Assembly: GCF_030733205.1 (NCBI RefSeq)
Contig: NZ_JASHJL010000017.1
Span: 1-64,000, forward strand
From: Mameliella sp. MMSF_3455
Lineage (GTDB): Bacteria; Pseudomonadota; Alphaproteobacteria; Rhodobacterales; Rhodobacteraceae
Direction: 5' to 3'
Length of the DNA stretch: 64,000 bases
Both the position numbers and the translations under genes were made by a program. The notes beneath the pieces were generated by a model, which saw only the letters and a list, made by a program, of their open reading frames with translations, was not told the origin of the DNA and did no database searches. This document shows, piece after piece, positions 17,370 through 25,867 of the stretch (position 1 is the first letter of the stretch; each line of letters starts with the position of its first letter).

Positions 17370-18349
17370 GGATGAACAAAACTGCCCCGCCGTCGCACAT
17401 CTCCGGTGAGAAGGAAGCGCTGCTGTCCAACGTGGCGCTGCTTTACTACGGCGAGGGTCTGACCCAGGGCGAAATCGCCAAGCGCATGAAGGTCAGCCGC
17501 GCGACCATCGTCAACATGCTGCGCGAAAGCCGCGAGTTGGGCGTGGTCGAGATCCGGGTGGATGGGCATTACCTCACCGGGTCCTCCCTGGCCCGCGATC
17601 TGCGCGAGAAGTTCGGCCTGGTGGATGTCTACGTCGCGCAGCCAGCCTCGGACGAGGTGCCGCTGGGCAGGACCGAGGCCTTGGCGCAATTGGCGCGAGT
17701 CGCCGCGATGGCGCTGCTGGACGTGGTCGAGCCGGGCGACCGGCTGGGCGTCGCCTGGGGCGAGACGATCATGGCGGTTGCCGACACCATGCCGCGCAAC
17801 GCGGTGGCGGATGTCGAGGTCTGCCAGTTGATCGGATCGATGATCTCGGACCGGGTGCCCGCCTCGGAGAACTGCACGATCCAGATCGCGAACAAGCTGG
17901 GTGCTCAATGCTACACCCTTCATGCGCCCGGGTTGATTTCGAACGCCGAACTGGCACTGCAAATCCGCGAAGAGCCGACCATCCGGATGCAGCTGGACCG
18001 GTTGAAGGCGTTGGATATGGCGATCTATTCGGTGGGCAACGTCCATCCCGAAACCCACCTCGTTGCTGCCGATATGGCGAGCGAGAAAACTTTGGCCGAC
18101 GCCGTCGGTGCCGGGGCGGCGGGTATCCTCTGTTGCCGGTATCTTTCTGCCGCGGGGGAGCAGATCGACATGCCGCCGCATGACCGTCTGATTGCCGCAA
18201 CCCTTGGCGATTTGCGGAACGCACGCAAGAAACTGCTTGTCGTCTGCGGTCGGGATCGGGCAGAGGCGACCCTTGCCAGCATCCGCGGCGGGTTGGCGAC
18301 GCATCTCGTTGTGGACAAGGCGCTCGCCCTCGAGTTGATGAATGACTGA
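17366..18349 (+). CDS. SorC/DeoR-type sugar-responsive regulator
   Basis: A 327-residue regulator of the SorC (sugar-binding) family, which includes SorC, EryD and DeoR of Bacillus. The N terminus holds the sigma-70 region-4-like helix-turn-helix (YGEGLTQGEIAKRMKVSRAT). The rest is the phosphosugar-binding domain, with GDRLGVAWGETIMAVADTM and the C-terminal DRAEATLASIRGGLATHLVV. Start: a TTG at 17366 lies seven bases after AAGAAGG and overlaps the aldolase stop; an ATG at 17372 is nearly as good. It lies inside the molybdoenzyme/kinase operon and is the natural candidate to bind the shared elements at 11780 and 20997. The effector is probably a phosphorylated intermediate made by the neighbouring kinase. 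Confidence 0.85.
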   Translation: MRMNKTAPPSHISGEKEALLSNVALLYYGEGLTQGEIAKRMKVSRATIVNMLRESRELGVVEIRVDGHYLTGSSLARDLREKFGLVDVYVAQPASDEVPLGRTEALAQLARVAAMALLDVVEPGDRLGVAWGETIMAVADTMPRNAVADVEVCQLIGSMISDRVPASENCTIQIANKLGAQCYTLHAPGLISNAELALQIREEPTIRMQLDRLKALDMAIYSVGNVHPETHLVAADMASEKTLADAVGAGAAGILCCRYLSAAGEQIDMPPHDRLIAATLGDLRNARKKLLVVCGRDRAEATLASIRGGLATHLVVDKALALELMND

Positions 18350-19292
18350 AGGTCCGGAAACGCCCGCGAAATCCGCCTGTTGCGCTCCTGCCGCCAGACG
18401 CGGCGGGGCATGGGCCGCGACCGAGGTCATCGCGCGCGGAAGTGCGACCCGCCCACCCACGGCACGGATACCGGGTGGCAAGGCCCTGGTGGGTACGGAT
18501 CATCCCCATCTGATCGAGGATGCCGAAGGCCCTCTGCGGACCAAGACCGTGGCCCCGTTCGAGATCGGCATCACCACGGTCACCAACGCGCAATTCGCCG
18601 AATTCGTCGACGCGACAGGGTATGTCACCGAGGCCGAACGCTTTGGCTGGTCGTTCGTGTTCTGGAGCGAGGTAAGCGCCGAGGTTGGCCCGACCCAAGG
18701 GGTGGCCAACGTGGAATGGTGGAGGCGGGTGGACGGGGCCAACTGGCGCGACATCAACGGGCCCGGAACGGCAGAGAATGCCTGGTTCCCGGATCACCCG
18801 GTGGTTCAGGTCAGCTGGAACGATGCCCGCGCCTATGCCAAGTGGATTGGCGGCCGGCTCCCGACCGAGGCCGAGTGGGAACATGCCGCCCGTGGCGGAT
18901 TGGGCGACGTGCCGTACCCCTGGGGGCATGAAGAGCCTGACGATACGGCGCATTTTCCCTGCAACATCTGGCAGGGCCGCTTTCCGGACAGGAACCTTGG
19001 GCTGGACGGTCACCTGACGACAGCGCCGGCCATGTCCTTCGAGCCCAATGGCTACGGGCTCTACAACCTCGTCGGAAATGTGTGGGAATGGACGGCGGAG
19101 CCGTTTCGCATCCGCTCTCTCAAGCGCGGCGCAAAGGCGCGACAGGCGGCGATGAAAGGATACAAGCTGGCGAAGGGCGGGTCGTTTCTTTGCCACAAGA
19201 GCTATTGTTATCGTTACCGCATCGCGGCCCGCACCGGCAATTCCCCCGAGAGCACGACCACACACACAGGATTCCGCGTCGTCTGGGGCTAA
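18342..19292 (+). CDS. Formylglycine-generating enzyme (sulfatase activator)
   Basis: A 316-residue FGE/sulfatase-modifying-factor protein, which oxidises the active-site Cys of sulfatases to formylglycine. The C-terminal GGSFLCHKSYCYRYR region contains the copper-binding, catalytic cysteine pair (Cys284 and Cys289). It reproduces the spacing of the true oxygen-dependent FGEs, rather than the looser EgtB/PvdO relatives. WNDARAYAKWIGGRLPTEAEWE and NVWEWTAEPF are the other family signatures. No signal peptide, so it acts in the cytosol. The start overlaps the regulator stop by eight bases, making it the last gene of the plus-strand operon. It faces the sulfatase gene, its obvious client. Confidence 0.92.
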   Translation: MTEGPETPAKSACCAPAARRGGAWAATEVIARGSATRPPTARIPGGKALVGTDHPHLIEDAEGPLRTKTVAPFEIGITTVTNAQFAEFVDATGYVTEAERFGWSFVFWSEVSAEVGPTQGVANVEWWRRVDGANWRDINGPGTAENAWFPDHPVVQVSWNDARAYAKWIGGRLPTEAEWEHAARGGLGDVPYPWGHEEPDDTAHFPCNIWQGRFPDRNLGLDGHLTTAPAMSFEPNGYGLYNLVGNVWEWTAEPFRIRSLKRGAKARQAAMKGYKLAKGGSFLCHKSYCYRYRIAARTGNSPESTTTHTGFRVVWG

Positions 19293-19410
19293 GGTGGATC
19301 AGGCCGTCCGTCGGGGGCTTCGATCAGGGGCGGAACGTCCCGCCGCCTTTCCCCGGTGACATGCCCCGGGGGCAGATCGGTCGGGCAGGCGGCGGGTGCC
19401 GGGCTGGACC

Positions 19411-20943
19411 TCAGGCGGGAACCGCCTCTTTCAGGCCCAACCGGTCGAATTGCTCGGGCGGGCAGCCTTCGTCCTCCATCAGCTTGCGCACCAGGTCGAG
19501 CATGCGCGCCCGCTGCTCCGGCGCGCTGTCCCAGAGGTTCTGCGCCTGCCCCGGGTCCTCGGCCCGGTTAAAGAGCAGGTTCTCTTCGGTGCGCGGGTCG
19601 ATCTTGATCGGTATCTGCCACATGGGCAGATCGACCGAAGGATCGAAATAGCCCTGATCCACCGGCTTGTTCGGTGCCTTTGACAGCCGCCCGTCAACGG
19701 GATTGTCAACAATTAACGGCCGGAAAATGGCCGTGGAGTAGAGGTACAGCGGCTTGTCCGGGTCCGGCGCCTTCATCACGGTCCATGTCCCGTCGGTGGC
19801 GCAGACGCCCTGACCGAATGTCCCATATAGCACCGCGTCACGCGGCGAGGGCGCGTCGTCCACCACCATCGGCAAGAGCGACTTGCTGTGGCGGTTGGCC
19901 TCCGTGACCTCGACACCTGCAGCCTCGATGATCGTGGCAAAGATATCGACGGTCTGGGTCAGACCGGAGATGCGCCTGCCGTTGCCCGGATTGGCAGGAT
20001 GGTAGACCATCAGCGGAATGTTCGCGTGGCTGTCGAAATGTGGGTGCTGCTTGCCGAACGCGCGGCGCTCGCCCATGTCGTGGCCGTGGTCGGTTGTCAG
20101 GATGACCATCGTATCGTCCCACAACCCTTTCTCGTCCAGCTTGTCCATGAGGGTGCCGAACCACTTGTCCATCATGGTGACCTTGCCCATGAACTGGGAC
20201 TTCAGGAACTTCAGCTCCTCGGGCGTGGTCTGATCCATGAAGTTCTCAAGATCCTTGTAGACTTGGTAGGGCGGCCACACGTTGAACTCGTTTTTCGTGG
20301 CGCCCTCGGCATACATGCTCTCGTAGGGTTCGGGGATGTGAAAGGGTTCGTGCACGTCGAAGGTCTCGACATGCAGGAAGAACTTGCCCTTCTCGGCATT
20401 GCGGTCCAGCCAGTCGCAGGCACTGCCAAAGGTCTTGGCCGAAAAGTAATCCTCCTCGCCTGCGAAGTCCTTGGTGTTGGCGTAATACTGGCCGATATGC
20501 TCTGGCGCGCGGAACTTCTCGACGTTTTTGACCCAGGCGGGTTTTTCTTCGTTCGGATCCTGCGCCTGCCAGCGATCGACTTCGTAGCCGCGGATCATCT
20601 CGGTGGTGTCATAGCTCTGGATGTAGCCGTTGGCCTCTTCTTCCCAGTAGTGGTAGTGGTCCGTCACCACGTGGGTATGATAGCCCCCCTTGCGGACTTC
20701 GGCGGGCAGGCGCGGGTCAAACACTTCGAGCGAGCCCCAGGGCCGCCACATGAATTCCTTGCGTCCCGCGATCAATTCACGGCGGGCTGGCATGCAGGGC
20801 AGGCTGCCAACGAAGTGATTGTCGAATACCGCGGCGCGCTTGGCAAAACGATCGATATTGGGTGTTTCGCAGCGGCTTTGAGGATCGTACGCGCGCAGGC
20901 AGTTCCGCGTCAGGCTATCGACCAGCACGAGGATGATGTTCAT
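19411..20943 (-). CDS. Cytosolic type I sulfatase
   Basis: A 510-residue alkaline-phosphatase-superfamily sulfatase that hydrolyses a sulfate ester. The maturation motif is Cys50 in LPCMPARREL (C-x-P/A-x-R), converted to formylglycine by the neighbouring FGE. The N-terminal metal Asp is in MNIILVLVDSLTRNC, and the second metal site is LTTDHGHDMGERRAFGK. There is no signal peptide: the protein starts directly at the first beta strand. The substrate must therefore be imported with its sulfate still attached, fitting the anion-type ABC importer in the block. Transcribed alone from a promoter carrying the same operator-like element as the transketolase and molybdoenzyme operons. The specific ester is unknown. 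Confidence 0.9.
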   Translation of the reverse strand: MNIILVLVDSLTRNCLRAYDPQSRCETPNIDRFAKRAAVFDNHFVGSLPCMPARRELIAGRKEFMWRPWGSLEVFDPRLPAEVRKGGYHTHVVTDHYHYWEEEANGYIQSYDTTEMIRGYEVDRWQAQDPNEEKPAWVKNVEKFRAPEHIGQYYANTKDFAGEEDYFSAKTFGSACDWLDRNAEKGKFFLHVETFDVHEPFHIPEPYESMYAEGATKNEFNVWPPYQVYKDLENFMDQTTPEELKFLKSQFMGKVTMMDKWFGTLMDKLDEKGLWDDTMVILTTDHGHDMGERRAFGKQHPHFDSHANIPLMVYHPANPGNGRRISGLTQTVDIFATIIEAAGVEVTEANRHSKSLLPMVVDDAPSPRDAVLYGTFGQGVCATDGTWTVMKAPDPDKPLYLYSTAIFRPLIVDNPVDGRLSKAPNKPVDQGYFDPSVDLPMWQIPIKIDPRTEENLLFNRAEDPGQAQNLWDSAPEQRARMLDLVRKLMEDEGCPPEQFDRLGLKEAVPA

Positions 20944-20996
20944 GTCGGTTCCCTTTACCGTAGCTGTTGCCGGGACAATAGCGGCGGCGAGCTCAT

Positions 20997-21030
20997 TTTA
21001 CAAGTGTCACATTTTTTGTCATATGTGATA
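20997..21030. promoter_or_regulatory. Bipartite operator-like element before the sulfatase
   Basis: The left part TTTACAAGTGTCAC (20997-21010) and the right part TCATATGTGATA (21019-21030) repeat the 11780 element with the same eight-base separation. TGTCATATGTGATA also has local TCA/TGA dyad symmetry. It lies about 55 bases upstream of the sulfatase start, in AT-rich DNA unlike the surroundings, so it marks the sulfatase promoter region. Confidence 0.6.
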
Positions 21031-21092
21031 TTTGGGTGTGGCGTGGGCGCGTCGGTACGCTGCGCATCCCGCGCTGCGACCGTCCTTTTTTG

Positions 21093-22115
21093 CTACGAAA
21101 CCAGGGACGAAACATGGCGGGCCGCTTCATCCGGGGCGCCGAGGAAGGATCGGATCGCGGCGAGCGTCTCTTCGGGCTTGTCCCAGGCTGTGTCGTGGCC
21201 CGCGCCCTCGATCACCTCCATTCGCGCATCCGGGAACATCGTGGCGTGACGGGCCTGAAGCGGCGCGCCGGTCCAGTCGTTGCAACCCCCGGCCAGGATC
21301 AGGACGGGGCCGGGGAAGGCGAGGCCGGAGGTCATGGCGCCAAGCGCGACGGCCGGATCGCTCCAGAACACGTCGCTCGCCCGGTGCCCGAAGCGCCAAC
21401 TGGGGGCATCATAGGCGCGACCGGTGCAGTGATAGGGGTTCGACGGGTGGTTGGCGAAGGCATGAACGACGGCGCCGACGGTGCTGTCCTGCGCCGCGTC
21501 TGCATCGCCCCGGACACCACGGGCGCGGAAACCGGCCAGTAGCCCAGCCCAGAGCACGCGCGGGCTGCGGGAGAGACCGGCGCGCCAGGTCTCGAAATCG
21601 GCAAGGCCTTCAGCGTCGAGAAAACCCGGCTCGATCAGAACGGCATAAGCAACGGCGGCGGGACGGTGGCCAAGATAGGCCGTCGCAAGCATCGCACCCC
21701 ATGAGTGCCCGATCAGCACGACAGGACCGTTCCCATGGGTGGCGATCAGCGCATCGAGATCGGCGAGGTGGTCCGGCACGCCCAGCCGGTCTGCCGTCAC
21801 CCGCTCGGACAGGCCCGCGCCGCGCTGGTCGTAGAACAGGACGCGGTGGGTGGCGCTCAGGCCCTGCAGCGCCAGCAGCGAGCGATGGTCGCCTCCTGGC
21901 CCGCCGTGCAGAACGATGACAAGCGGCGCGCCCTCCGCTCCGGCGACGTGGCCGTGCAGCAGGACGTCTTCGCCGAACAGCCGAGGCAGAGAGGGGTCAT
22001 CTGCGACCGTGGCCGGCACCTCCGGTGGCATCCGTGTGATCCAGAGGAGGACGGCGAAGCTCAGGGCGACAAAACAGGCGAGTGTGACGATCGGTACAAT
22101 CATGTGAAGCAGCAT
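21093..22115 (-). CDS. Membrane-anchored alpha/beta hydrolase
   Basis: A 340-residue alpha/beta-hydrolase-fold protein of the proline-iminopeptidase-like group. An N-terminal hydrophobic segment (IVPIVTLACFVALSFAVLLW) suggests a membrane anchor or uncleaved signal. The catalytic fold shows VIVLHGGPGGDHRSLL (oxyanion loop), VLIGHSWGAMLATAYLG (Ser nucleophile elbow G-H-S-W-G), an acid region near ILAGGCNDWTGAP and a C-terminal His in EGAGHDTAW. I chose the ATG giving MLLHMIVPIV over a longer frame without a ribosome site. It is divergent from an AraC-type regulator gene 99 bases away, which probably controls it. Substrate unknown. Confidence 0.75.
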   Translation of the reverse strand: MLLHMIVPIVTLACFVALSFAVLLWITRMPPEVPATVADDPSLPRLFGEDVLLHGHVAGAEGAPLVIVLHGGPGGDHRSLLALQGLSATHRVLFYDQRGAGLSERVTADRLGVPDHLADLDALIATHGNGPVVLIGHSWGAMLATAYLGHRPAAVAYAVLIEPGFLDAEGLADFETWRAGLSRSPRVLWAGLLAGFRARGVRGDADAAQDSTVGAVVHAFANHPSNPYHCTGRAYDAPSWRFGHRASDVFWSDPAVALGAMTSGLAFPGPVLILAGGCNDWTGAPLQARHATMFPDARMEVIEGAGHDTAWDKPEETLAAIRSFLGAPDEAARHVSSLVS

Positions 22116-22214
22116 AAGGGTTGTCCGAATGTGAAGTCTCGGCACAATGTGCCCGCGTCGGTTTGGCGGGGGCATGACCGGGCGTATCAAGATCTTGCCC
22201 CAGGAGACCGCCGC

Positions 22215-23225
22215 ATGTCCGATCAGTCCATGGCCGCCGGATTCGCAGCCGCCTTTCTTGACTACGCGGCGGGTGAAGGGGCTCCGCGCGTGCCCTTGCT
22301 CGCGGCTTCGGGGCTGGCAGAGGATGACCTGGCGGATCAGGACGCGCGCATCCCGGTCGCCGCGTACCAGGCGCTCATCGCTGCGGGGATAAAGGCGACG
22401 GGCGACACTTCACTGCTTTTGCGCCACGTGCTGGAAACCCGGCTGGAGACGATGTCGATCGTCGGCCAGATTGTCCACGCCTCGACCTCCTTCCCGCACA
22501 GCCTGGGCCAGCTGAACCGCTACGCGCGGCTCATGGCCGACGTGCCGATCCCCGGCGGTCGGGATCGGTTTGAGCTTGTGCACGAGGGCGCGGCGGTCTG
22601 GCTGGTGGACAACCGCACCTGCGACGGAAGCTGGATGGCGACCGAGGCGAGCTTTGCCCGCTTCATCTCAGAGTTCCGCCGCTCTGCCCCGGAACACCCG
22701 TTCGAGCAAGCGCTGGAAGTGACCTACGCGCCGCCGCCGCACGCGAACCGATACCCCGAGCTGTTCCGGGTGCCGGTGACGTTCCGGGCCACACGGAACG
22801 CTCTGCGGATCAACCCGGTCTGGCTGGACGCCGCGTTCGACGGCGGCAAGGACTATGTTTTTGGCGTTTTCACGCGCCACGCGGACGGACTGCTGGATGA
22901 CCTCGCAACGCGGAACACCGTGCGCGCCGCCGTCGAGGCGCGAATGCTGGCCGACCTGCACGAAGGCACGCTGTCGATGGACCGCGTCGCACGCGACCTC
23001 GGGATGAGCCGTCAGACACTCTACCGCCGGCTGAAGGACGAAGGCGTCACCTTCGCGCAGGTCCATGACGACCTGCGCCGCCGCATGGCGATGGACTACC
23101 TCGGCGCGCGCAAGGTCTCGGTCGGCGAAACGGCCTATCTTCTGGGTTTTTCGGAGGCGTCGGCCTTTGTGCGGGCCTTTCGCCGCTGGACCGGGACAAG
23201 TCCGACCGCGTGGCTAGGCAATTGA
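22215..23225 (+). CDS. AraC-family transcriptional regulator, OruR/ArgR-like
   Basis: A 336-residue regulator. The N-terminal two thirds resemble the arabinose-binding-like domain of OruR/VirS-type regulators (LMADVPIPGGRDRFELVHEG; AFARFISEF-type region reads ASFARFISEFRR). The C-terminal AraC domain has both helix-turn-helix units: MDRVARDLGMSRQTLYRRLK and VGETAYLLGFSEASAFVRAF, ending RRWTGTSPTAW. The ATG at 22215 is seven bases after CAGGAGA; a longer open frame runs back through the hydrolase gene. Divergent from the alpha/beta hydrolase. Confidence 0.87.
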   Translation: MSDQSMAAGFAAAFLDYAAGEGAPRVPLLAASGLAEDDLADQDARIPVAAYQALIAAGIKATGDTSLLLRHVLETRLETMSIVGQIVHASTSFPHSLGQLNRYARLMADVPIPGGRDRFELVHEGAAVWLVDNRTCDGSWMATEASFARFISEFRRSAPEHPFEQALEVTYAPPPHANRYPELFRVPVTFRATRNALRINPVWLDAAFDGGKDYVFGVFTRHADGLLDDLATRNTVRAAVEARMLADLHEGTLSMDRVARDLGMSRQTLYRRLKDEGVTFAQVHDDLRRRMAMDYLGARKVSVGETAYLLGFSEASAFVRAFRRWTGTSPTAWLGN

Positions 23226-23325
23226 TACCTGGGGTCAAGCTGTTGATCTCGGGGGTCATGCCAGCCGTCCGGTGCTTTCGGGTAGATCCTCTTTCGACAC
23301 CGATCACTGTCGAAGGAGACACCCC

Positions 23326-23691
23326 ATGAAACCGTTGCTGATTGTCCCGCTTTGCCTGACCGTACTCTTGGGCGCCTGTGCCGGGATGGGTACGGCTGTG
23401 ACCCCGATCCTGGATGGCCCGCCAACAGCACAGTTCCAAAGCGATCTGTCCGCCTGCCGCAGCCTTGCGCGCAGCCAGTCGCAGTTGAAGCACCAAACGA
23501 TGGCCGCAACCGCCATCGGCGCAGGGGTCGGCGGCGTCCTGGGCGAGGTGGACGACGAGGGCGACGCGCTTGGCGGGGCCGTGGTCGGCGCGCTGGCGGG
23601 GGCCGCGGCGGGCGTGTCCGAGGCGAGCGAGACGCGCGAAACCATCGTCCTGAACTGCCTGCGCGGCCGTGGCCATGCGGTCGTGAACTGA
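23326..23691 (+). CDS. Glycine-zipper lipoprotein
   Basis: A 121-residue envelope protein. The signal peptide ends in a lipobox (VLLGAC, Cys near residue 18), so it is probably lipid-anchored. The centre has Gly/Ala-rich repeats (AIGAGVGGVLGEV and GGAVVGALAGAAAGV), the glycine-zipper pattern seen in small outer-membrane lipoproteins, and two further cysteines. The start follows AAGGAGA. Function unknown; structural envelope or stress-related roles are typical of such proteins. Confidence 0.7.
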   Translation: MKPLLIVPLCLTVLLGACAGMGTAVTPILDGPPTAQFQSDLSACRSLARSQSQLKHQTMAATAIGAGVGGVLGEVDDEGDALGGAVVGALAGAAAGVSEASETRETIVLNCLRGRGHAVVN

Positions 23692-23887
23692 GAGACGGCG
23701 CGATGCCAGACAGCTTTTACCCTATGACCCGGCGAGCCCAGATCCCGACCAGAGGGGCGTCCCCGCCGGCATGGCAGAGCACCTCTCGGCTCCGGCACCT
23801 TTATGGCGTTATCGCCTTGACCGAAGAGGCGGTCCGCGGCTCTGTGGTCCATTCCGGCGCGCCCTCGATGGTCGCGAGGGCCAGGCT

Positions 23888-24256
23888 GTGACCCAGACCC
23901 TCGCCGTTGCCTATACCGGTCTGGCCGCCTTCCCGGTGCTCATGCACCTTGCCAATGCCGCCGGCGCGCCGCTTGGCCGGCTGACGGTCGGCGGCCGTTT
24001 TCCCGACCGCCTGCCGCCCGCCTGGAGGGCGTTGGCGCTGGTTCAGGCCGCGCTGCTTTGCACGATGGCCGGGGCCGTTCTTGCCCGGGCCGGGGTTGGC
24101 CCCGCGCCTTTGGCACCGCTGTTCTGGCCCGCCGCCGTCCTCACGCTGCTGTCCCTTGCCGCCAATGCCGCAAGCCCCTCGCGCCCAGAGCGCCTGCTCT
24201 GGACGCCTGTCCTGTTCCTCATGGCCGCCAGCGCGCTTGGCGTTGGCCTGCTGTAG
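23888..24256 (+). CDS. Small hydrophobic membrane protein
   Basis: I do not recognise a family. The 122-residue product from a GTG start (VTQTLAVAYTGLAAFPVLMH) has about four hydrophobic segments and ends SALGVGLL. The longer open frame adds an Arg-rich N terminus that looks non-coding, so I prefer the GTG, which follows a GAGGGC-like site. It is followed after 16 bases by a nucleotide-binding protein and another membrane protein, all likely co-transcribed. Confidence 0.5.
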   Translation: MTQTLAVAYTGLAAFPVLMHLANAAGAPLGRLTVGGRFPDRLPPAWRALALVQAALLCTMAGAVLARAGVGPAPLAPLFWPAAVLTLLSLAANAASPSRPERLLWTPVLFLMAASALGVGLL

Positions 24257-24272
24257 ACACCGGAGGCGATTC

Positions 24273-25139
24273 ATGAATGTTCTCATTGCCGGTGCGACCG
24301 GCTATCTCGGGCGGTTCCTTTGCGCTGAATACACAAGGCGCGGACACCACGTCACCGCCTTGGTTCGCGATTCCGGGTGCGCCGAAGGACTGGCCGATGT
24401 GTTGATCGAGGCCGAGGCCACGCGACCCCAAACGCTCATTGGCGTCATGGACAGCGTTGACCTTGTCGTCTCTGCATTGGGGATCACCCGACAAACCGAT
24501 GGCCTCGGCTTCCGAGAGGTCGACTTCCAGGCGAACCTGAACCTCCTGCGCGAGGCTGAAGCGGCAGGCGTAAAGCGCTTTGCCTATGTCCATGTCCTGA
24601 ACGCGGACGCCATGGCGGGCGTGCCGCTGGTCGATGCCAAGACCGCCTTCGTGAATGCGCTCCAGGCCTCGGACATGCCCGCAACCGTGATCGCGCCCAC
24701 CGGCTATTTTTCCGACATGGGCGAGATCCTGGCGATGGCGCAATGGGGCCGCGTCTGGCTCTTCGGACAGGGCACCCAGCGCCTCAATCCCATCCACGGC
24801 GCCGACCTGGCCGTGGCCATTGCTGACGCCACGGATGAAGGCCGTGGCTGGATCGAGGTCGGCGGCCCCGACGTGATGACACAGGACGAGATCGCCAGCG
24901 CCGCCTTCGCCGCGCTGGGGGCCGCGCCGCGCATCACCCACCTGCCGGACGCCCTGCGGCGCGCCGTGCTCGCCGTCCTGCCGTTCCTGCCCCGGCGGAT
25001 GAGCGGTCCGGCGCGTTTCTTCCTGACCGCGCTCGGAATGGACATGGTTGCGCCCCGGTTCGGGACACGTCGCCTGACCGAGCACTTCGCAACACTCGCC
25101 GCCGAAACGGTGCATCAACCGAACGGAGTTGGCTCATGA
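24273..25139 (+). CDS. NAD(P)H-binding atypical short-chain dehydrogenase (NmrA-like)
   Basis: A 288-residue Rossmann-fold protein. It opens with MNVLIAGATGYLGRFLCAEY, the GxxGxxG dinucleotide motif of atypical/extended SDR and NmrA-like proteins. The Ser-Tyr-x-x-x-Lys catalytic triad is not evident, typical of NAD(P)-binding sensor or nonclassical members. Later motifs GADLAVAIADATDEGRGWIE and ITHLPDALRRA fit the NAD(P)H-binding family. The start lies nine bases after GGAGG; the stop overlaps the next gene (ATGATG). Confidence 0.75.
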   Translation: MNVLIAGATGYLGRFLCAEYTRRGHHVTALVRDSGCAEGLADVLIEAEATRPQTLIGVMDSVDLVVSALGITRQTDGLGFREVDFQANLNLLREAEAAGVKRFAYVHVLNADAMAGVPLVDAKTAFVNALQASDMPATVIAPTGYFSDMGEILAMAQWGRVWLFGQGTQRLNPIHGADLAVAIADATDEGRGWIEVGGPDVMTQDEIASAAFAALGAAPRITHLPDALRRAVLAVLPFLPRRMSGPARFFLTALGMDMVAPRFGTRRLTEHFATLAAETVHQPNGVGS

Positions 25140-25816
25140 TGCTTCGAACAGCCGGCGGTCTCGCTGCTCTGACCTGCGCGTCCACTTACCTAATAGGTTT
25201 TGCCCTGCTCATCACCGTGTTCGCCCCGTTGGGTTTCGGGACGGACGAGATCGACGCCGCCGGTGTCGCGGCCTTCATTGCCGAGCGTCCCGGGTTGCTG
25301 ATCGCATGGAACACAGTGATTTACATCGTGAACGCGCTGGCGCTGGCCGTACTGGTCGTCGCCCTCCGCCAGCAGATCGCCAGGACCTTGCCCGATGCGG
25401 CCGCCCTGACAGCGGCGTTCGGCCTCATCTGGGCCACCCTCGTCCTTGGCGCCGGGATGATCGCAAATGTGGCCGTCGAACGTACCCACGCGCTGGCCGC
25501 CGATCCGGGGGCCGCGATCGCGCTATGGCAGGTGCTGCACGCGGTTGAACTGGGCCTTGGCGGCGGAAACGAGATCGCCGGCGGCGCATGGCTGCTCGCG
25601 GTCAGCCTTGCCGGGCGCGCGAGCGGGATCTTTGGCAGGCTCACTGCGGGGCTTGGGTTGCTCACGGGCGCGGCGGGACTCCTCACGGTTCTTACGCCGA
25701 TGGGAGAAACTGCCGGCGCCGTCTTTGGTCTCGGCGCCATCGTGTGGTTCGTGATCGCCGGTCTTGTGCTTCTCCGGGGCGGCGCAGGGCACATCGGAAA
25801 GCGACCGTCGACATGA
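25136..25816 (+). CDS. DUF4386-like integral membrane protein
   Basis: A 226-residue protein with about six hydrophobic segments and short charged loops. The layout (MLRTAGGLAALTCASTYLIG at the start, an NTVIYIVNALALAVLVVALR helix, and GGGNEIAGGAWLLAVS) resembles DUF4386-type membrane proteins of unknown function. It overlaps the stop of the NAD(P)-binding protein, so the two are translationally coupled. The family name is tentative. Confidence 0.55.
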   Translation: MMLRTAGGLAALTCASTYLIGFALLITVFAPLGFGTDEIDAAGVAAFIAERPGLLIAWNTVIYIVNALALAVLVVALRQQIARTLPDAAALTAAFGLIWATLVLGAGMIANVAVERTHALAADPGAAIALWQVLHAVELGLGGGNEIAGGAWLLAVSLAGRASGIFGRLTAGLGLLTGAAGLLTVLTPMGETAGAVFGLGAIVWFVIAGLVLLRGGAGHIGKRPST

Positions 25817-25867
25817 CATCGCTTCGCACCCTAACCGACGGCCGTTTCCCCGGGCTTCGCAGCCCCC

